Source of the DNA: Pseudomonas asplenii
GTDB taxonomy: Bacteria; Pseudomonadota; Gammaproteobacteria; Pseudomonadales; Pseudomonadaceae
NCBI RefSeq assembly: GCF_900105475.1
Contig: NZ_LT629777.1
Coordinates: 6,014,001 to 6,078,000, forward strand
Direction of reading: 5' to 3'
DNA: 64,000 nucleotides
The position numbers were made by a program, and so were the translations under genes. Shown here piece after piece: positions 20,250 to 29,815 of the stretch. Under the pieces are notes generated by a model. The model made no database searches and was not told the origin of the DNA. It saw nothing but the letters and a program-made list of their open reading frames with translations. How positions within the stretch are numbered: position 1 is the stretch's first letter; every line of letters starts with the position of its first letter.

Positions 20250-20544
20250 CACCCGTTCTACGGGCTCTGCTTCAGGCTAATGAAGACTTGGGCGCTGCCA
20301 TCTTGGCGGGCAGTCGCGATGCCATGCATGATAGCAAAGGACCATCGGCCAATGAAAGTCCGCCAGGTCGGGCGATCGATCGTAAACGACCGTAGCACTT
20401 GAGAATCAATATCATAAACACTACCCTGACAAGGCGTCAGGGACGACGCCCCCTCTCCCCACCTCGGCGCCGGAGTGTTTCGGCCAATGGCCGCTTGCCG
20501 TGTACAGTAGCAACCACAAGACATCATATTCAGGTATACAGACT
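20250..20544. other. Intergenic region, no gene supported
   Basis: 295 bp between prrF and the carboxypeptidase gene. An 89-codon minus-strand frame spans it, but it has no recognisable similarity and no ribosome-binding site. It probably contains only the promoter of the next gene. Confidence 0.4.
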
Positions 20545-21696
20545 ATGACCGTGGTTCTGCCCTCTCTCAAAATCAGCAGCGACTTCGACAGCGGCAACAT
20601 CCAGGTACTGGACGCCAGCAACCCTCGGCATCTGCTGCTGGCCATCGAGCCGGACACCCGCAGCCAACACTTCCAGTGGTTTCACTTCAAGGTCGAAGGT
20701 CTGCAACCGGGCCAGTCCTATAGTTTCGAACTGACCAATGCCAGCCAGTCTTCCTATAACAAGGCCTGGACCGACTATCGCGCCGCGGCCTCCCATGACC
20801 ATCATGACTGGTTTCGTACCGACACTCGCTTCGACGGTGAAAGCCTGCACATCCAGTTCCAGGCCGAACAGCCACAAGCCTGGTTCGCCTACTTCGAACC
20901 CTACAGCCGCGAGCGGCATGACTGGCTGATCGAACAGGCCCTGACCCACGCCGGCACCGAATTGCTGGCCACCGGCAAAAGTGCCGAGGGCCGCGACATC
21001 CAGTTGCTGCGCAAGGGTAACGGCGACGCGGGCAAACGCAAGATCTGGCTGATTGCTCAGCAGCATCCCGGCGAGCACATGGCCGAATGGTTCATGGAAG
21101 GGGTGATCGAGCGCCTGAAGAACCGTGACGACGCGCAGTTGAACGCGCTGCTGGCCGTCGCCGACCTTTACCTGGTGCCCAACATGAACCCCGATGGCGC
21201 ATTCCATGGCCACCTGCGCACCAACGCCATGGGCCAGGATCTCAACCGCGCCTGGCAGAACGCCAGCCCGGAAATCAGCCCGGAAGTGTTCTTCGTTCAG
21301 CAGCAGATGGCCGTACATGGCGTGGACCTGTTCCTCGACATCCACGGTGACGAGGAAATCCCCTACGTGTTCACCGCCGGCTGCGAAGGCAATCCTGGCT
21401 ACACAGCCCGCATCGCCGAGCTGGAAGAGCATTTCCGGCGCCACCTCAGCGCCCTGACCCGGGACTTCCAGACCATCCACGGCTACACCCGCGACCTGCC
21501 CGGCGAAGCCAACATGACCCTGGCCTGCAACAGCGTCGGCCAGCAGTACGACTGTCTGTCCCTGACCCTGGAGATGCCCTTCAAGGACAACGACGACGCC
21601 CCGAATGCCCGCACCGGCTGGTCGGGCCAGCGCTCGGCGCAACTGGGCAAGGACGTGCTGACCAGCATCGCCGATATCGTCGGACGTCTGCGCTAA
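20545..21696 (+). CDS. M14 family zinc carboxypeptidase (cytosolic carboxypeptidase-like)
   Basis: 383 residues from MTVVLPSLKIS. The N-terminal beta-sandwich domain (about 1-125) is the one typical of cytosolic carboxypeptidases (FQWFHFKVEGLQPGQSYSFE). The M14 peptidase domain follows: zinc ligands H and E in QQHPGEHMAEW, third zinc histidine in FLDIHGDEEIPYVF, and the catalytic glutamate in LTLEMPFKDN. No signal peptide, so it is expected to be cytoplasmic. The eukaryotic relatives remove glutamates from tubulin; the bacterial substrate is unknown. I discarded the extra 15 codons upstream of the ATG. Confidence 0.9.
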   Translation: MTVVLPSLKISSDFDSGNIQVLDASNPRHLLLAIEPDTRSQHFQWFHFKVEGLQPGQSYSFELTNASQSSYNKAWTDYRAAASHDHHDWFRTDTRFDGESLHIQFQAEQPQAWFAYFEPYSRERHDWLIEQALTHAGTELLATGKSAEGRDIQLLRKGNGDAGKRKIWLIAQQHPGEHMAEWFMEGVIERLKNRDDAQLNALLAVADLYLVPNMNPDGAFHGHLRTNAMGQDLNRAWQNASPEISPEVFFVQQQMAVHGVDLFLDIHGDEEIPYVFTAGCEGNPGYTARIAELEEHFRRHLSALTRDFQTIHGYTRDLPGEANMTLACNSVGQQYDCLSLTLEMPFKDNDDAPNARTGWSGQRSAQLGKDVLTSIADIVGRLR

Positions 21697-21823
21697 GGCT
21701 GGAACTGTTTGCCCCCAGCGTCCCTCGAACGCAGAGACTGCAACCTGTGGAGCCGGTTTACCGGCTCCTGCAGAAATCAGAGCAAGAGCCCAGCATGGCC
21801 CGCCGTACCGACAAGGATTTCGC

Positions 21824-22975
21824 ATGACTGCCCTCACCGCCCACGCCCCCACCCGACCGGGACGGCTGGAACAGATGTCGACCCGCGTCGCCTTTTTCAT
21901 CGCCGGTTTCGGCGTCGCCGCTTGGGCCCCGCTGGTGCCCTACGCCAAGACCCGGATCGGCCTGGATGAAGGCACTCTCGGCCTGCTGCTGTTGTGCCTC
22001 GGCGTCGGCTCGATCATCGCCATGCCGGTGGCCGGCACCCTGGCCGCACGCTTCGGCTGTCGCCGGGTGCTGAGCGTCGGCACCCTGCTGATCTGCGCCG
22101 CCTTGCCACTGCTGGCGATCGTCAGTTCGGTACCGTTGCTGGTGGTCAGTCTGTTCCTGTTCGGTGCAGGGCTCGGCACCGTAGACTCCACCGTCAACCT
22201 GCAGGCAGTGATTGTCGAGCGGGCCAGCGGCAAGACCATGATGTCCGGCTTCCACGGCCTGTTCAGCCTCGGTGGCATCGCCGGCGCGGCCGGGGTCAGC
22301 GCGCTGCTCGGCCTGGGGTTGTCGCCCCTGGGAGCCATCGGCGTGGTGATCGTGCTCCTGCTGCTGGCGTTGCTCAAGGCCGCGCCGCACCTGTTGCCCT
22401 ATGGCAGCGAAAGCACTGGCCCGGCCTTTGCGGTGCCCCATGGGGTGGTGCTGTTCATCGGCCTGCTGTGCTTTATCGTGTTTCTTGCCGAAGGGGCGAT
22501 GCTGGACTGGAGCGCGGTCTTTCTCAGCGCCGAGCGCCAGGTACCGGACGCTTATGCCGGCCTTGGTTATGCAGCCTTCGCGCTGACCATGACCCTCGGC
22601 CGGCTGACCGGCGATGCCATCGTACGGCGCCTGGGGGCCAAGCGGGTGATCGTGGTGGGTGGCATCACCGCCGCCGCCGGACTGGCCCTGGCGACCCTGA
22701 CGCCAGCCTGGGAAGCAACGCTGGTCGGTTATGCCCTGGTCGGTGCCGGTTGCTCGAACATCGTGCCGGTGCTGTACACCGCCGTGGGCAAGCAGAAAGT
22801 CATGCCGGAAAGCATTGCCGTGCCGGCGATCACCACCCTGGGTTATGCGGGAATCCTCGCCGGGCCGGCGGCAATCGGTTTCATTGCCCATGCCAGCAGC
22901 CTGAACCTGGCGTTTCTGCTGATTGCAGTGATGCTGCTGGGCGTGGCGATCAGCGGCAAGATACTGCGGGTTTGA
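21824..22975 (+). CDS. MFS transporter (YbjJ-like)
   Basis: 383 residues with 12 predicted membrane helices. The family A-loop is degenerate (GTLAARFGCRRVLSVG after helix 2) and repeats in the second half (GRLTGDAIVRRLGAKRVIVVGG). Overall it resembles YbjJ-type inner-membrane major facilitators. Substrate unknown. An AAGGAT site lies nine bases before the ATG. Confidence 0.87.
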   Translation: MTALTAHAPTRPGRLEQMSTRVAFFIAGFGVAAWAPLVPYAKTRIGLDEGTLGLLLLCLGVGSIIAMPVAGTLAARFGCRRVLSVGTLLICAALPLLAIVSSVPLLVVSLFLFGAGLGTVDSTVNLQAVIVERASGKTMMSGFHGLFSLGGIAGAAGVSALLGLGLSPLGAIGVVIVLLLLALLKAAPHLLPYGSESTGPAFAVPHGVVLFIGLLCFIVFLAEGAMLDWSAVFLSAERQVPDAYAGLGYAAFALTMTLGRLTGDAIVRRLGAKRVIVVGGITAAAGLALATLTPAWEATLVGYALVGAGCSNIVPVLYTAVGKQKVMPESIAVPAITTLGYAGILAGPAAIGFIAHASSLNLAFLLIAVMLLGVAISGKILRV

Positions 22976-23105
22976 GACACTTCTGGCGAGCATTCGCTCG
23001 TCACGATGAACGCCGTACTTGCCCGCGCTGGGGCGCCCAGCGCCCAAAAAACCGGCCCCCCGGTGTATCAGGCACCACTCGGTTGCCGGGCAGCCCTGTC
23101 GGCAA

Positions 23106-23783
23106 TCACCTGCGCCAGCAGAAGTCCGCAGGATCGAAGCGTTCGCCGGTGTCCATGCGGATATTTCGCAGGCCCAGTGTTTCCAGGTGCGACGCGTACA
23201 AGGGCTGCGCAAAATAGCTGGCCAGCAGCGAGCGACGGTGCCCACCGCTGGTGTTCACGCTCCCCGCATGGATCAGGTCGGCATCGAACACCAGGATGTC
23301 GCCCGCCCTGCCACACAGCTGTACGGAGCGGGACTCGTCATTGAAATCGAACGGCGGCGCAAGCGGATCCGGGCGATGGCTGCCGGGGACGATACGGGTC
23401 GCACCGTTATCGGAGCCGTAGTCGTCGAGATACACCAGGGCGTTGACGGTGTCGCCAGGCCGCAGCGCCGACAGATCCCGGTGCAATACCTGATGACCGC
23501 CACCGGCCAGCGGCTCGCGCCCCTCCACCTGGGACAGGAAGAACCCCTCGCCAATCAACTCGCCGACCGCCGCCAGCACCCGAGGCAGACGGCACACCGT
23601 CTGCACCTTCGGCTCGACGTCCAGCAAGGCATGCCGCCAGCCAATACCCCGCGGTACCGGCCATTGTTCCGAGGGCATGACACTCGCCTCGAACACCGCG
23701 CACAGCTCACCCAACCACTGCGCCGGGATCGCCTGGCGCAGCAGGACATAGCCGTCCCGATGGAGTTGTTCGCGGTCGGTCAT
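23106..23783 (-). CDS. Phytanoyl-CoA dioxygenase (PhyH) family protein
   Basis: 225 residues of the Fe(II)/2-oxoglutarate PhyH fold. It begins REQLHRDGYVLLRQAIPAQWL, the usual N-terminal gate. The metal site H-x-D is in QVLHRDLSALRPGDTV, the jelly-roll core continues LVYLDDYGSDNGATRIVPGSHR, and the distal histidine is in DADLIHAGSVNTSGGHRRSLLASYF, with the arginine that salt-bridges 2-oxoglutarate. Substrate unknown. The gene is followed by an unrelated MFS gene upstream on the same strand; no obvious operon partner explains it. Confidence 0.87.
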   Translation of the reverse strand: MTDREQLHRDGYVLLRQAIPAQWLGELCAVFEASVMPSEQWPVPRGIGWRHALLDVEPKVQTVCRLPRVLAAVGELIGEGFFLSQVEGREPLAGGGHQVLHRDLSALRPGDTVNALVYLDDYGSDNGATRIVPGSHRPDPLAPPFDFNDESRSVQLCGRAGDILVFDADLIHAGSVNTSGGHRRSLLASYFAQPLYASHLETLGLRNIRMDTGERFDPADFCWRR

Positions 23784-23846
23784 GGTTGTGCGCGCTCTGT
23801 CATCCTGATGGTGTTGCCAGCAATGTCCAGAACTGCACGCCGCTCG

Positions 23847-25034
23847 TCAAGCCGCCGCATCCAACTTGCACTCAGCCCCTGCCAGAGCAGCCCTGGCGCG
23901 CCAGGTAAACAGCAGCACCATCACCAACCCCAAGGCCGCCATCGCCGCGCCGGCCAGGGAAATCGCCGGATAACCCAGCCCGGCATTGATCACCGCCCCA
24001 CCCAACGCCGCCCCAATGGCATTACCCAAATTGAACGCGCCGATGTTCACCGCCGAGGCCAGGTTGGGCGCATCCCTGGCCGCCTCCATCACGCGCATCT
24101 GCAGCGGCGGCACCAGGGCAAAACTCGCCACGCCCCAGACCAGGATCGCCACCGCAGTCGGCAGCGGCCAACGTAGCAGTACCGAGAGCGCCAGCAGCAC
24201 CATAATCAGCGCCACCAGCGAGACAATCAGCGTACGATCAATCGAGCGATCCGCCGCCTTGCCGCCCCACATATTGCCCAGCGTCAGGCCAACCCCGAAC
24301 AGCACCAGCATGCCGGTAATGAATGGGGTCGACGCATGGGTCTCACTGCTCAGGATCGGCGCAATGTAGGTGAACACGGTAAACATCGCCCCCGAACCCA
24401 CCACCGTCAGCGCCAACGCCGCGAGCACCGGTCCACGGCCCAGCACCCGAATCTCGGCCAGCACACCGTCGTTCTTCGGCAACGGCAGGTCGGGCAAGGC
24501 GAACCACAGCGCGACCATCGCCACCACACCCAGAGCAGCGATGCCCCAGAACGCAGTACGCCAGCCCATCAACTCGCCGAACCAGGTCGCCAGCGGCACA
24601 CCGCCGATAGTCGCCAACGTGAGCCCCATGAACATCGCCGCCACCGCCCCCGCCCGTTTATCCGGCGCTACCACACTGGCCGCGACGACAGAACCGACGC
24701 CAAAGAACGCCCCATGGTTGAGCGAGGTCACCACCCGGGCGACCAGCAGGCTCTCATAACTGGTGGCCAGCGCCGACATCAGGTTGCCCAGGGCAAAAAT
24801 CGCCATCAGCCCGATCAACAGGTAACGCCGTGGCACCTTGACCGTGGCGAGGGTCATCAGCGGCGCGCCGATCAGCACGCCCAGCGCATAGGCGCTGACC
24901 AGCAGCCCGGCTGCGGGAATCGAAACACCGAGATCAGCAGCGATACTCGGCAACATGCCCATGGGGGCGAACTCGGTGACACCGATGCCAAAGGCACCGA
25001 TGGACAACGCTACAAGGGGTGGATTGATACGCAT
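23847..25034 (-). CDS. MFS transporter (AraJ/DHA1-like)
   Basis: 395 residues, 12 membrane helices, from MRINPPLVALSIGAFGIGVTEF, a start typical of the AraJ/YdhP sugar- or drug-efflux group. MFS motifs are visible: LMTLATVKVPRRYLL after helix 2 and NMWGGKAADRSIDRTL in the second half. I chose the ATG at 25034 because GAGGAG lies directly upstream; the 25 extra codons to 25109 run into the intergenic promoter. It is divergent from the LysR gene at 25129, its likely regulator. Confidence 0.88.
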   Translation of the reverse strand: MRINPPLVALSIGAFGIGVTEFAPMGMLPSIAADLGVSIPAAGLLVSAYALGVLIGAPLMTLATVKVPRRYLLIGLMAIFALGNLMSALATSYESLLVARVVTSLNHGAFFGVGSVVAASVVAPDKRAGAVAAMFMGLTLATIGGVPLATWFGELMGWRTAFWGIAALGVVAMVALWFALPDLPLPKNDGVLAEIRVLGRGPVLAALALTVVGSGAMFTVFTYIAPILSSETHASTPFITGMLVLFGVGLTLGNMWGGKAADRSIDRTLIVSLVALIMVLLALSVLLRWPLPTAVAILVWGVASFALVPPLQMRVMEAARDAPNLASAVNIGAFNLGNAIGAALGGAVINAGLGYPAISLAGAAMAALGLVMVLLFTWRARAALAGAECKLDAAA

Positions 25035-25128
25035 GACTGACTCCTCATCTATGCCGTAAATGCTACAATTCGTAACTTTCCGGCAGTAGCCCGCTTTCGC
25101 GACAATCACCTTTGCTTACGAGGCACAA

Positions 25129-26022
25129 ATGGACTTCAACGGCCGCTCCGGCGAAATGGAGGTGTTCGTCAAGGTGGCGCAGGCAGGCAGCCTGTCAGGT
25201 GCCGCGCGCGCCCTGGGCCTGACGCCTTCGGCAGTCAGCAGAATCATCACCCGCACAGAGCAGCGCATAGGTACCCGCCTGCTGCTGCGCAGCACCCGCG
25301 CCATCACCTTCACCGCCGAGGGTGAAGCCTACCTGCGCGGAGCACGACGCATCCTCGCCGACATGGACGAGGTCGAGGAAGCGATTACCGACCAGGGCGT
25401 GCCGAAGGGTCGGCTGAGGGTCAGCGCGGCACTGGCCCACGGCCGGCTGACCGTGGTGCCACTGATCGCGGCGTTCAGCGCCCGCTACCCGAAGATCATC
25501 GTCGACCTCATGCTCGGCGATGAGGTCGTCGATATCCTCGGCGGCCAGGCGGATGTTGCCTTGCGCTTCGGACACCTGCCGGACAGCCCCTTGAGCGCCC
25601 GCAGCATCGGCGAAACCGGCCAGGTGGTGGTTGCCTCCCCCAAGTACCTGGAGCGCCATGGCACGCCCCTGCAACCGGAAGACCTGCTGCAACACAACTG
25701 CCTGCGCTTCAACTTCCGCCGGGCCGAACCCGACTGGCCGTTTCTGCGGGATGGGCAGCATTTTTCGCTGAAGATCGGCGGTACCATCGAATGCAGCAGC
25801 GGCGAGGCGCTGGCCCAATTGGCGCTACTGGGCGCCGGTATCGCCCGCATCGGAGCGTTCTCGGTGGTCGATGAATTGAAAAGCGGCCGGCTGGTGCCGT
25901 TACTGGAAGCCTACAACCCAGGGGACCGCGAACCGATTCACGTGGTGTTTGCCGGCGGCACGGCGATGACGGCCCGGGTCCGGGTATTCGTGGATTTTCT
26001 GCTGGAGCATCACCAGGTTTGA
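25129..26022 (+). CDS. LysR family transcriptional regulator
   Basis: 297 residues. HTH at about 10-60 (VFVKVAQAGSLSGAARALGLTPSAVSRIITRTEQRIGTRLLLRSTR), of the subgroup with one-binding-site effector domains (CrgA/DsdC-like), and a C-terminal periplasmic-binding fold with LLQHNCLRFNF. Divergent from the MFS transporter with 94 bp between starts, the classic layout of a LysR regulator and its efflux target. Confidence 0.92.
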   Translation: MDFNGRSGEMEVFVKVAQAGSLSGAARALGLTPSAVSRIITRTEQRIGTRLLLRSTRAITFTAEGEAYLRGARRILADMDEVEEAITDQGVPKGRLRVSAALAHGRLTVVPLIAAFSARYPKIIVDLMLGDEVVDILGGQADVALRFGHLPDSPLSARSIGETGQVVVASPKYLERHGTPLQPEDLLQHNCLRFNFRRAEPDWPFLRDGQHFSLKIGGTIECSSGEALAQLALLGAGIARIGAFSVVDELKSGRLVPLLEAYNPGDREPIHVVFAGGTAMTARVRVFVDFLLEHHQV

Positions 26023-26025
26023 CGC

Positions 26026-26955
26026 TCAGCGGCCGAGCAGTTCTTGCGCAATCTCCGCCAACTGCCCGCCTACCCGGCTCTTCAAGGTATCGATGAACCG
26101 GGTGATTTTTGCGTCGAGAAACTGCCGCGAGGAATAAACGGCATACACATTGCGCTCCTGTGTATGGTAAGCCGGCAACACCCGCACCAGCCTGCCCGAC
26201 CGAAGGTCGTCAATCGCCGAGAACCCCGCCAGCAGGCCAATGCCCGCACCTTCGCGTACCGCCACCGTCATGGCGTCCATGTCGTTGACACTGAAGCTCG
26301 GCCCGGCCGGCACGAACGTCGTGTTGCCGGCCGGGCTGCTCAACTGCCATTCATCCCGGGCGTAATCGACGGTGCCCAGCAATAGGCATGAATGATCGCG
26401 GAGATCTTCCGGCGCGGCCGGCGCTCCATGCGCCGCCAGATACTCGGGGGACGCGACCAGCACGCAGTGGCTGACCCCGATCTTCTGACTGATATACGCC
26501 GAATCCGGTAGCGTCCTGGCGATCAGGATCGACACATCCAACTGGTCTTCCAACAGGTTGGGCATGCGCTGGGAAAGCAGCAGATCCACCGAGACCTCGG
26601 GGTAGTCCTGGCGATAGCCGAGCACGGCCTGGGTCACCAAATGACGCGCCAGACCCGGCACGCAATGCACCCGCAGCGTCCCCCTGGGCTCCTGCAGCGC
26701 ACTGCCGGCTTCCGCTTCGGCATGTTCGAGGTCGGCGAGGATCGCCGTGCAGCGCTCATAGAAACGGCGGCCCGCATCAGTCACCGACAGGCGCCGCGTC
26801 GAGCGCTGCAACAGGCGGGTATTGAGCAGGGACTCCAGTGCCGAAACGGCCCGGGACACATTGCCAACCGTCGAGTCGAGGTGGTTCGCCACTGCGGTGA
26901 AGCTGCCCATTTCGACCACCTTCACGTACACCGCCATGTTTGAAAACTTGTCCAT
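26026..26955 (-). CDS. LysR family transcriptional regulator
   Basis: 309 residues from MDKFSNMAVYVKVVEMGSF. HTH residues of about 10-60 include GNVSRAVSALESLLNTRLLQRSTRRLSVTD, and the effector domain ends around 300. The longer frame to 27234 is rejected because it crosses the divergent promoter region of the aldehyde dehydrogenase gene. The 271-bp divergent spacing suggests it regulates the aldehyde dehydrogenase/oxidoreductase pair. Confidence 0.9.
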   Translation of the reverse strand: MDKFSNMAVYVKVVEMGSFTAVANHLDSTVGNVSRAVSALESLLNTRLLQRSTRRLSVTDAGRRFYERCTAILADLEHAEAEAGSALQEPRGTLRVHCVPGLARHLVTQAVLGYRQDYPEVSVDLLLSQRMPNLLEDQLDVSILIARTLPDSAYISQKIGVSHCVLVASPEYLAAHGAPAAPEDLRDHSCLLLGTVDYARDEWQLSSPAGNTTFVPAGPSFSVNDMDAMTVAVREGAGIGLLAGFSAIDDLRSGRLVRVLPAYHTQERNVYAVYSSRQFLDAKITRFIDTLKSRVGGQLAEIAQELLGR

Positions 26956-27226
26956 TGCTACCGTCCACAGGGGCGTGCCCAGCGTTATCGATGAATGCCA
27001 TGCACCAGGCCCGGGCGGCAGGTGACGGCGGTGGGTGGATGAGAGTACCGCATATCGCCCGCCGGATATTTCCTCTACAGACAACAGTCCTTCCCTCCTG
27101 CTCGACTCAATCAACGGGGCGGTCCTCCCTAGACTGGATGGCACGGATCGCCGCAACGGCCTCCTCGACAAGCCGCAACCGGCGACGTTGCCATCAGTTC
27201 TCGACCCCTCAATGAAGGCCCTATCA

Positions 27227-28663
27227 ATGCACACGCCCTATGACTCGCTCTACCTTTTCATCGGTGGTGAATGGATCGGCACCGAAGGCCGCGCGACCGC
27301 CGCGGTCATCAACCCGGCCACCGGACATGAAATCGGCCGGGTACCACTCGCCACCACGGCCGACCTGGATCACGCCCTCGACGTCACCCAACAGGGCTTC
27401 GCCACCTGGCGCCAGACCGTACCCGATCAGCGAGCCAGGGTTCTCAAGCGCGCAGCCGACCTGATCCTCGAACGGGCCGCACACATCGCCGAACAGATGA
27501 CGCTGGAGGAAGGCAAGCCACTCACCGAGGCCATGGATGAAGTCACCCGGGCCGCCGAGTATTTCGAGTGGTTCGCCGAAAGCGCACGCCGTATCGATGG
27601 CCGTGTCGTGCCGGCCAACCGTCCCGGCGTACTGCAACTGGTCAAGCGCCAGGCGATTGGCCCGGTGGCAGCGTTCACGCCTTGGAACTTTCCGGCGATT
27701 ACTCCGGCGCGCAAACTCTCGGCAGCCCTCGCGGCCGGCTGCAGCGTCATCCTCAAGCCTGGCGAGGAAAGCCCTTCCACCGCCTTGGCCCTGGCGCGTG
27801 CCCTCGACGATGCCGGGTTGCCCAAGGGCGTCCTGCAGGTGGTTTTCGGCGTGCCGGATCAGGTGTCCAGCCACCTGATCGCCTCGCCGAGCATCCGCAA
27901 GGTGACCTTCACCGGCTCGGTCCCTATCGGCCGCCTGCTGTCCGCCCGGGCCGCTGAAGGCGTCAAGCCGATCACCCTGGAGCTGGGCGGCCACGGGCCG
28001 GTCCTGGTATTCGATGACGCCGAGGTGAAAAAGGCCGCCGAGGAAGGCGTGGCGAACCGCTTCCGGGGCACTGGCCAGGTGTGCATTTCCTCGACCCGGT
28101 TCCTGGTCCAGCGGGGTGTCTACGACCACTTCGTCGAATGCTTCGTCAGCGCGACCCAAGCCCTGCGCATCGGCAATGGCCTGCACCTCCACACCCAGGT
28201 CGGGCCGCTCGCCAACCCAAGGCAACTGGCCAAGATGCAAGAGTTGGTCGCCGATGCCGTCGCCAAGGGCGCACGGGTTCTCGCCGGTGGCAAGGCGCTG
28301 CCTGGCCCCGGTTTCTTTTTCGAGCCAACGGTGCTGGCCGATGTGCCAATGGATGCCCGGGTGATGCACGAGGAGCCGTTTGGCCCTATCGCACTCCTGA
28401 TGCCGTTCGATCAGTTGGCCGACGGGCTCGCTGAAGCCAATCGTCTGCCCTACGGGCTTTCCGCCTACGCCTTCACTCGCGATGCCCGCACTGCCATCGA
28501 CGTCGCCGACGGGCTGGAGGCCGGAATGATTGGCATCAACCAGTACCGCATCGTCGCCACCGAGCTGCCGTTCGGCGGCCTGAAGGAAAGCGGTCACGGA
28601 TCGGAAGGTGGCATCGAAGGGATCGAACACTACCTCACCCACAAATTCATCAGCCAAGCCTGA
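27227..28663 (+). CDS. NAD(P)-dependent aldehyde dehydrogenase (succinate-semialdehyde dehydrogenase-like)
   Basis: 478 residues, the usual length for GabD-type enzymes. ALDH signatures are AFTPWNFPAITPARKLSAAL, FTGSVPIGRLLSARAAEG, the catalytic-base motif LELGGHGPVLVFDDAEV and the nucleophile cysteine in RGTGQVCISSTRF. It would oxidise an aldehyde to its acid; succinate semialdehyde is the best family guess but GG-H-GP replaces the usual GG-NAP. An ATG at 27212 is an alternative start; 27227 has AAGG upstream. Cotranscribed with the next oxidoreductase, 12 bp away. Confidence 0.9.
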   Translation: MHTPYDSLYLFIGGEWIGTEGRATAAVINPATGHEIGRVPLATTADLDHALDVTQQGFATWRQTVPDQRARVLKRAADLILERAAHIAEQMTLEEGKPLTEAMDEVTRAAEYFEWFAESARRIDGRVVPANRPGVLQLVKRQAIGPVAAFTPWNFPAITPARKLSAALAAGCSVILKPGEESPSTALALARALDDAGLPKGVLQVVFGVPDQVSSHLIASPSIRKVTFTGSVPIGRLLSARAAEGVKPITLELGGHGPVLVFDDAEVKKAAEEGVANRFRGTGQVCISSTRFLVQRGVYDHFVECFVSATQALRIGNGLHLHTQVGPLANPRQLAKMQELVADAVAKGARVLAGGKALPGPGFFFEPTVLADVPMDARVMHEEPFGPIALLMPFDQLADGLAEANRLPYGLSAYAFTRDARTAIDVADGLEAGMIGINQYRIVATELPFGGLKESGHGSEGGIEGIEHYLTHKFISQA

Positions 28664-28675
28664 GGAGAACCCATC

Positions 28676-29695
28676 ATGAAAGCGATCACCTTCGAAACCT
28701 TCGGCGACGCCGATGTACTGGAACTGACCGACGTACCGAGACCTGAAGTGCGTCCTGGCGACCTGCTGGTACGCGTCTACGCGGCAGGCGTCAATCGCGC
28801 CGACCTGACCCACCGCAAAGGTGGCTACGGGCGCCCGAACTTTGGCGACTCGCCGATCATCGGCCTTGAAATTGCTGGGGAAGTCATCGAGACCGGCAGC
28901 GACGTCATCGGCTATGCGGTCGGTGATCGGGTGATGGGGGTCGTGGGCGGCGGCGCCTATGCCGAACTGGCCCGTATCGACTACCGCATGGCGATGCCGA
29001 TTCCAGCGCAACTGGATTATGTGCAGGCCGCCGCCATCCCCGAAGTCTTCGTCACCGCCCATGAAGCGATGATGCACCTGGGCCGACTGAAATCCGGCGA
29101 TTCGGTCCTGATCCATGCCGCCGCCGGTGGTGTCGGCTCTGCTGCGGTGCAGTTGGCCTATGCCACGGGCGCGACCGTCTACGCGACGACCGACGCCAGC
29201 AAGCTGTCGCGCGTCGAGCACCTGGGCGCCGACTTCTCCATCGACTACAAACGTCAGGACTTCGCTGAGTTCATAGCTCGCCAGAGCAATGGCCAGGGTG
29301 TCGATGTGGTCATCGACTTCATCGGCGAACCCTATTTCGCACGCAACGTCGCGTCGCTGGCCAAGGGCGGGCGGCTTATCCAGGTCGGTATCCTGGGCGG
29401 AGGCGGCGACGTGACGTTGAAGTTGGAAGATCTCCTCTACCGGCACCTGCAGATCATCGGCACGGTCATGAAATCGCGCACCCAGCACGAGAAACACGAG
29501 ATGATCCGGCGATTCCGCGAACATTGGCTGGAACGCTTCGAAGGCGCAGAAAGCCTGGAGCCCGTGGTGGACAGCACCTTCGCTCTGTCACGTGCCGCCG
29601 ATGCCCATCGCCGCATGGAGTCCTCCGAAAACGTCGGCAAGATCATCCTGACGATGCAGCCTGAGGACCTGCTTCCCACTCGCAATACCCGGTGA
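28676..29695 (+). CDS. Zinc-free MDR family NAD(P)H:quinone oxidoreductase-like protein
   Basis: 339 residues of the medium-chain dehydrogenase/reductase superfamily. It has an N-terminal GroES-like domain (LLVRVYAAGVNRADLTHRKG and IGLEIAGEVIETGSDV) and a Rossmann domain with the nucleotide loop HAAAGGVGSAAVQLAYATGA, then AKGGRLIQVGILGGGGD. It lacks structural-zinc cysteines, which places it with the quinone oxidoreductase/TP53I3 group. It follows the aldehyde dehydrogenase closely, so both probably act in one catabolic route. GAGGAGA precedes the ATG. Confidence 0.9.
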   Translation: MKAITFETFGDADVLELTDVPRPEVRPGDLLVRVYAAGVNRADLTHRKGGYGRPNFGDSPIIGLEIAGEVIETGSDVIGYAVGDRVMGVVGGGAYAELARIDYRMAMPIPAQLDYVQAAAIPEVFVTAHEAMMHLGRLKSGDSVLIHAAAGGVGSAAVQLAYATGATVYATTDASKLSRVEHLGADFSIDYKRQDFAEFIARQSNGQGVDVVIDFIGEPYFARNVASLAKGGRLIQVGILGGGGDVTLKLEDLLYRHLQIIGTVMKSRTQHEKHEMIRRFREHWLERFEGAESLEPVVDSTFALSRAADAHRRMESSENVGKIILTMQPEDLLPTRNTR

Positions 29696-29722
29696 TTGCC
29701 GCATTCATCCTGTGACGGCCGT

Positions 29723-29752
29723 GGCAAGGCCCCATCCGAATGGGGCCTTGCC
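29723..29752 (+). terminator. Strong hairpin terminator
   Basis: A perfect 13-bp stem (GGCAAGGCCCCAT / ATGGGGCCTTGCC) with a CCGA loop, 27 bp after the oxidoreductase stop. There is no long U-tract. Confidence 0.7.
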
Positions 29753-29815
29753 AGGTGAAGAGCATCGTTATCTACTCCTTCATCCGAATATCGCCACGGA
29801 GCCGGTAGCCCTTCC

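Noticed and set aside
27224..29524. 766-codon frame antisense to the aldehyde dehydrogenase and oxidoreductase genes
   Set aside because: Two well-supported genes lie on the other strand and the translation has no recognisable domain.
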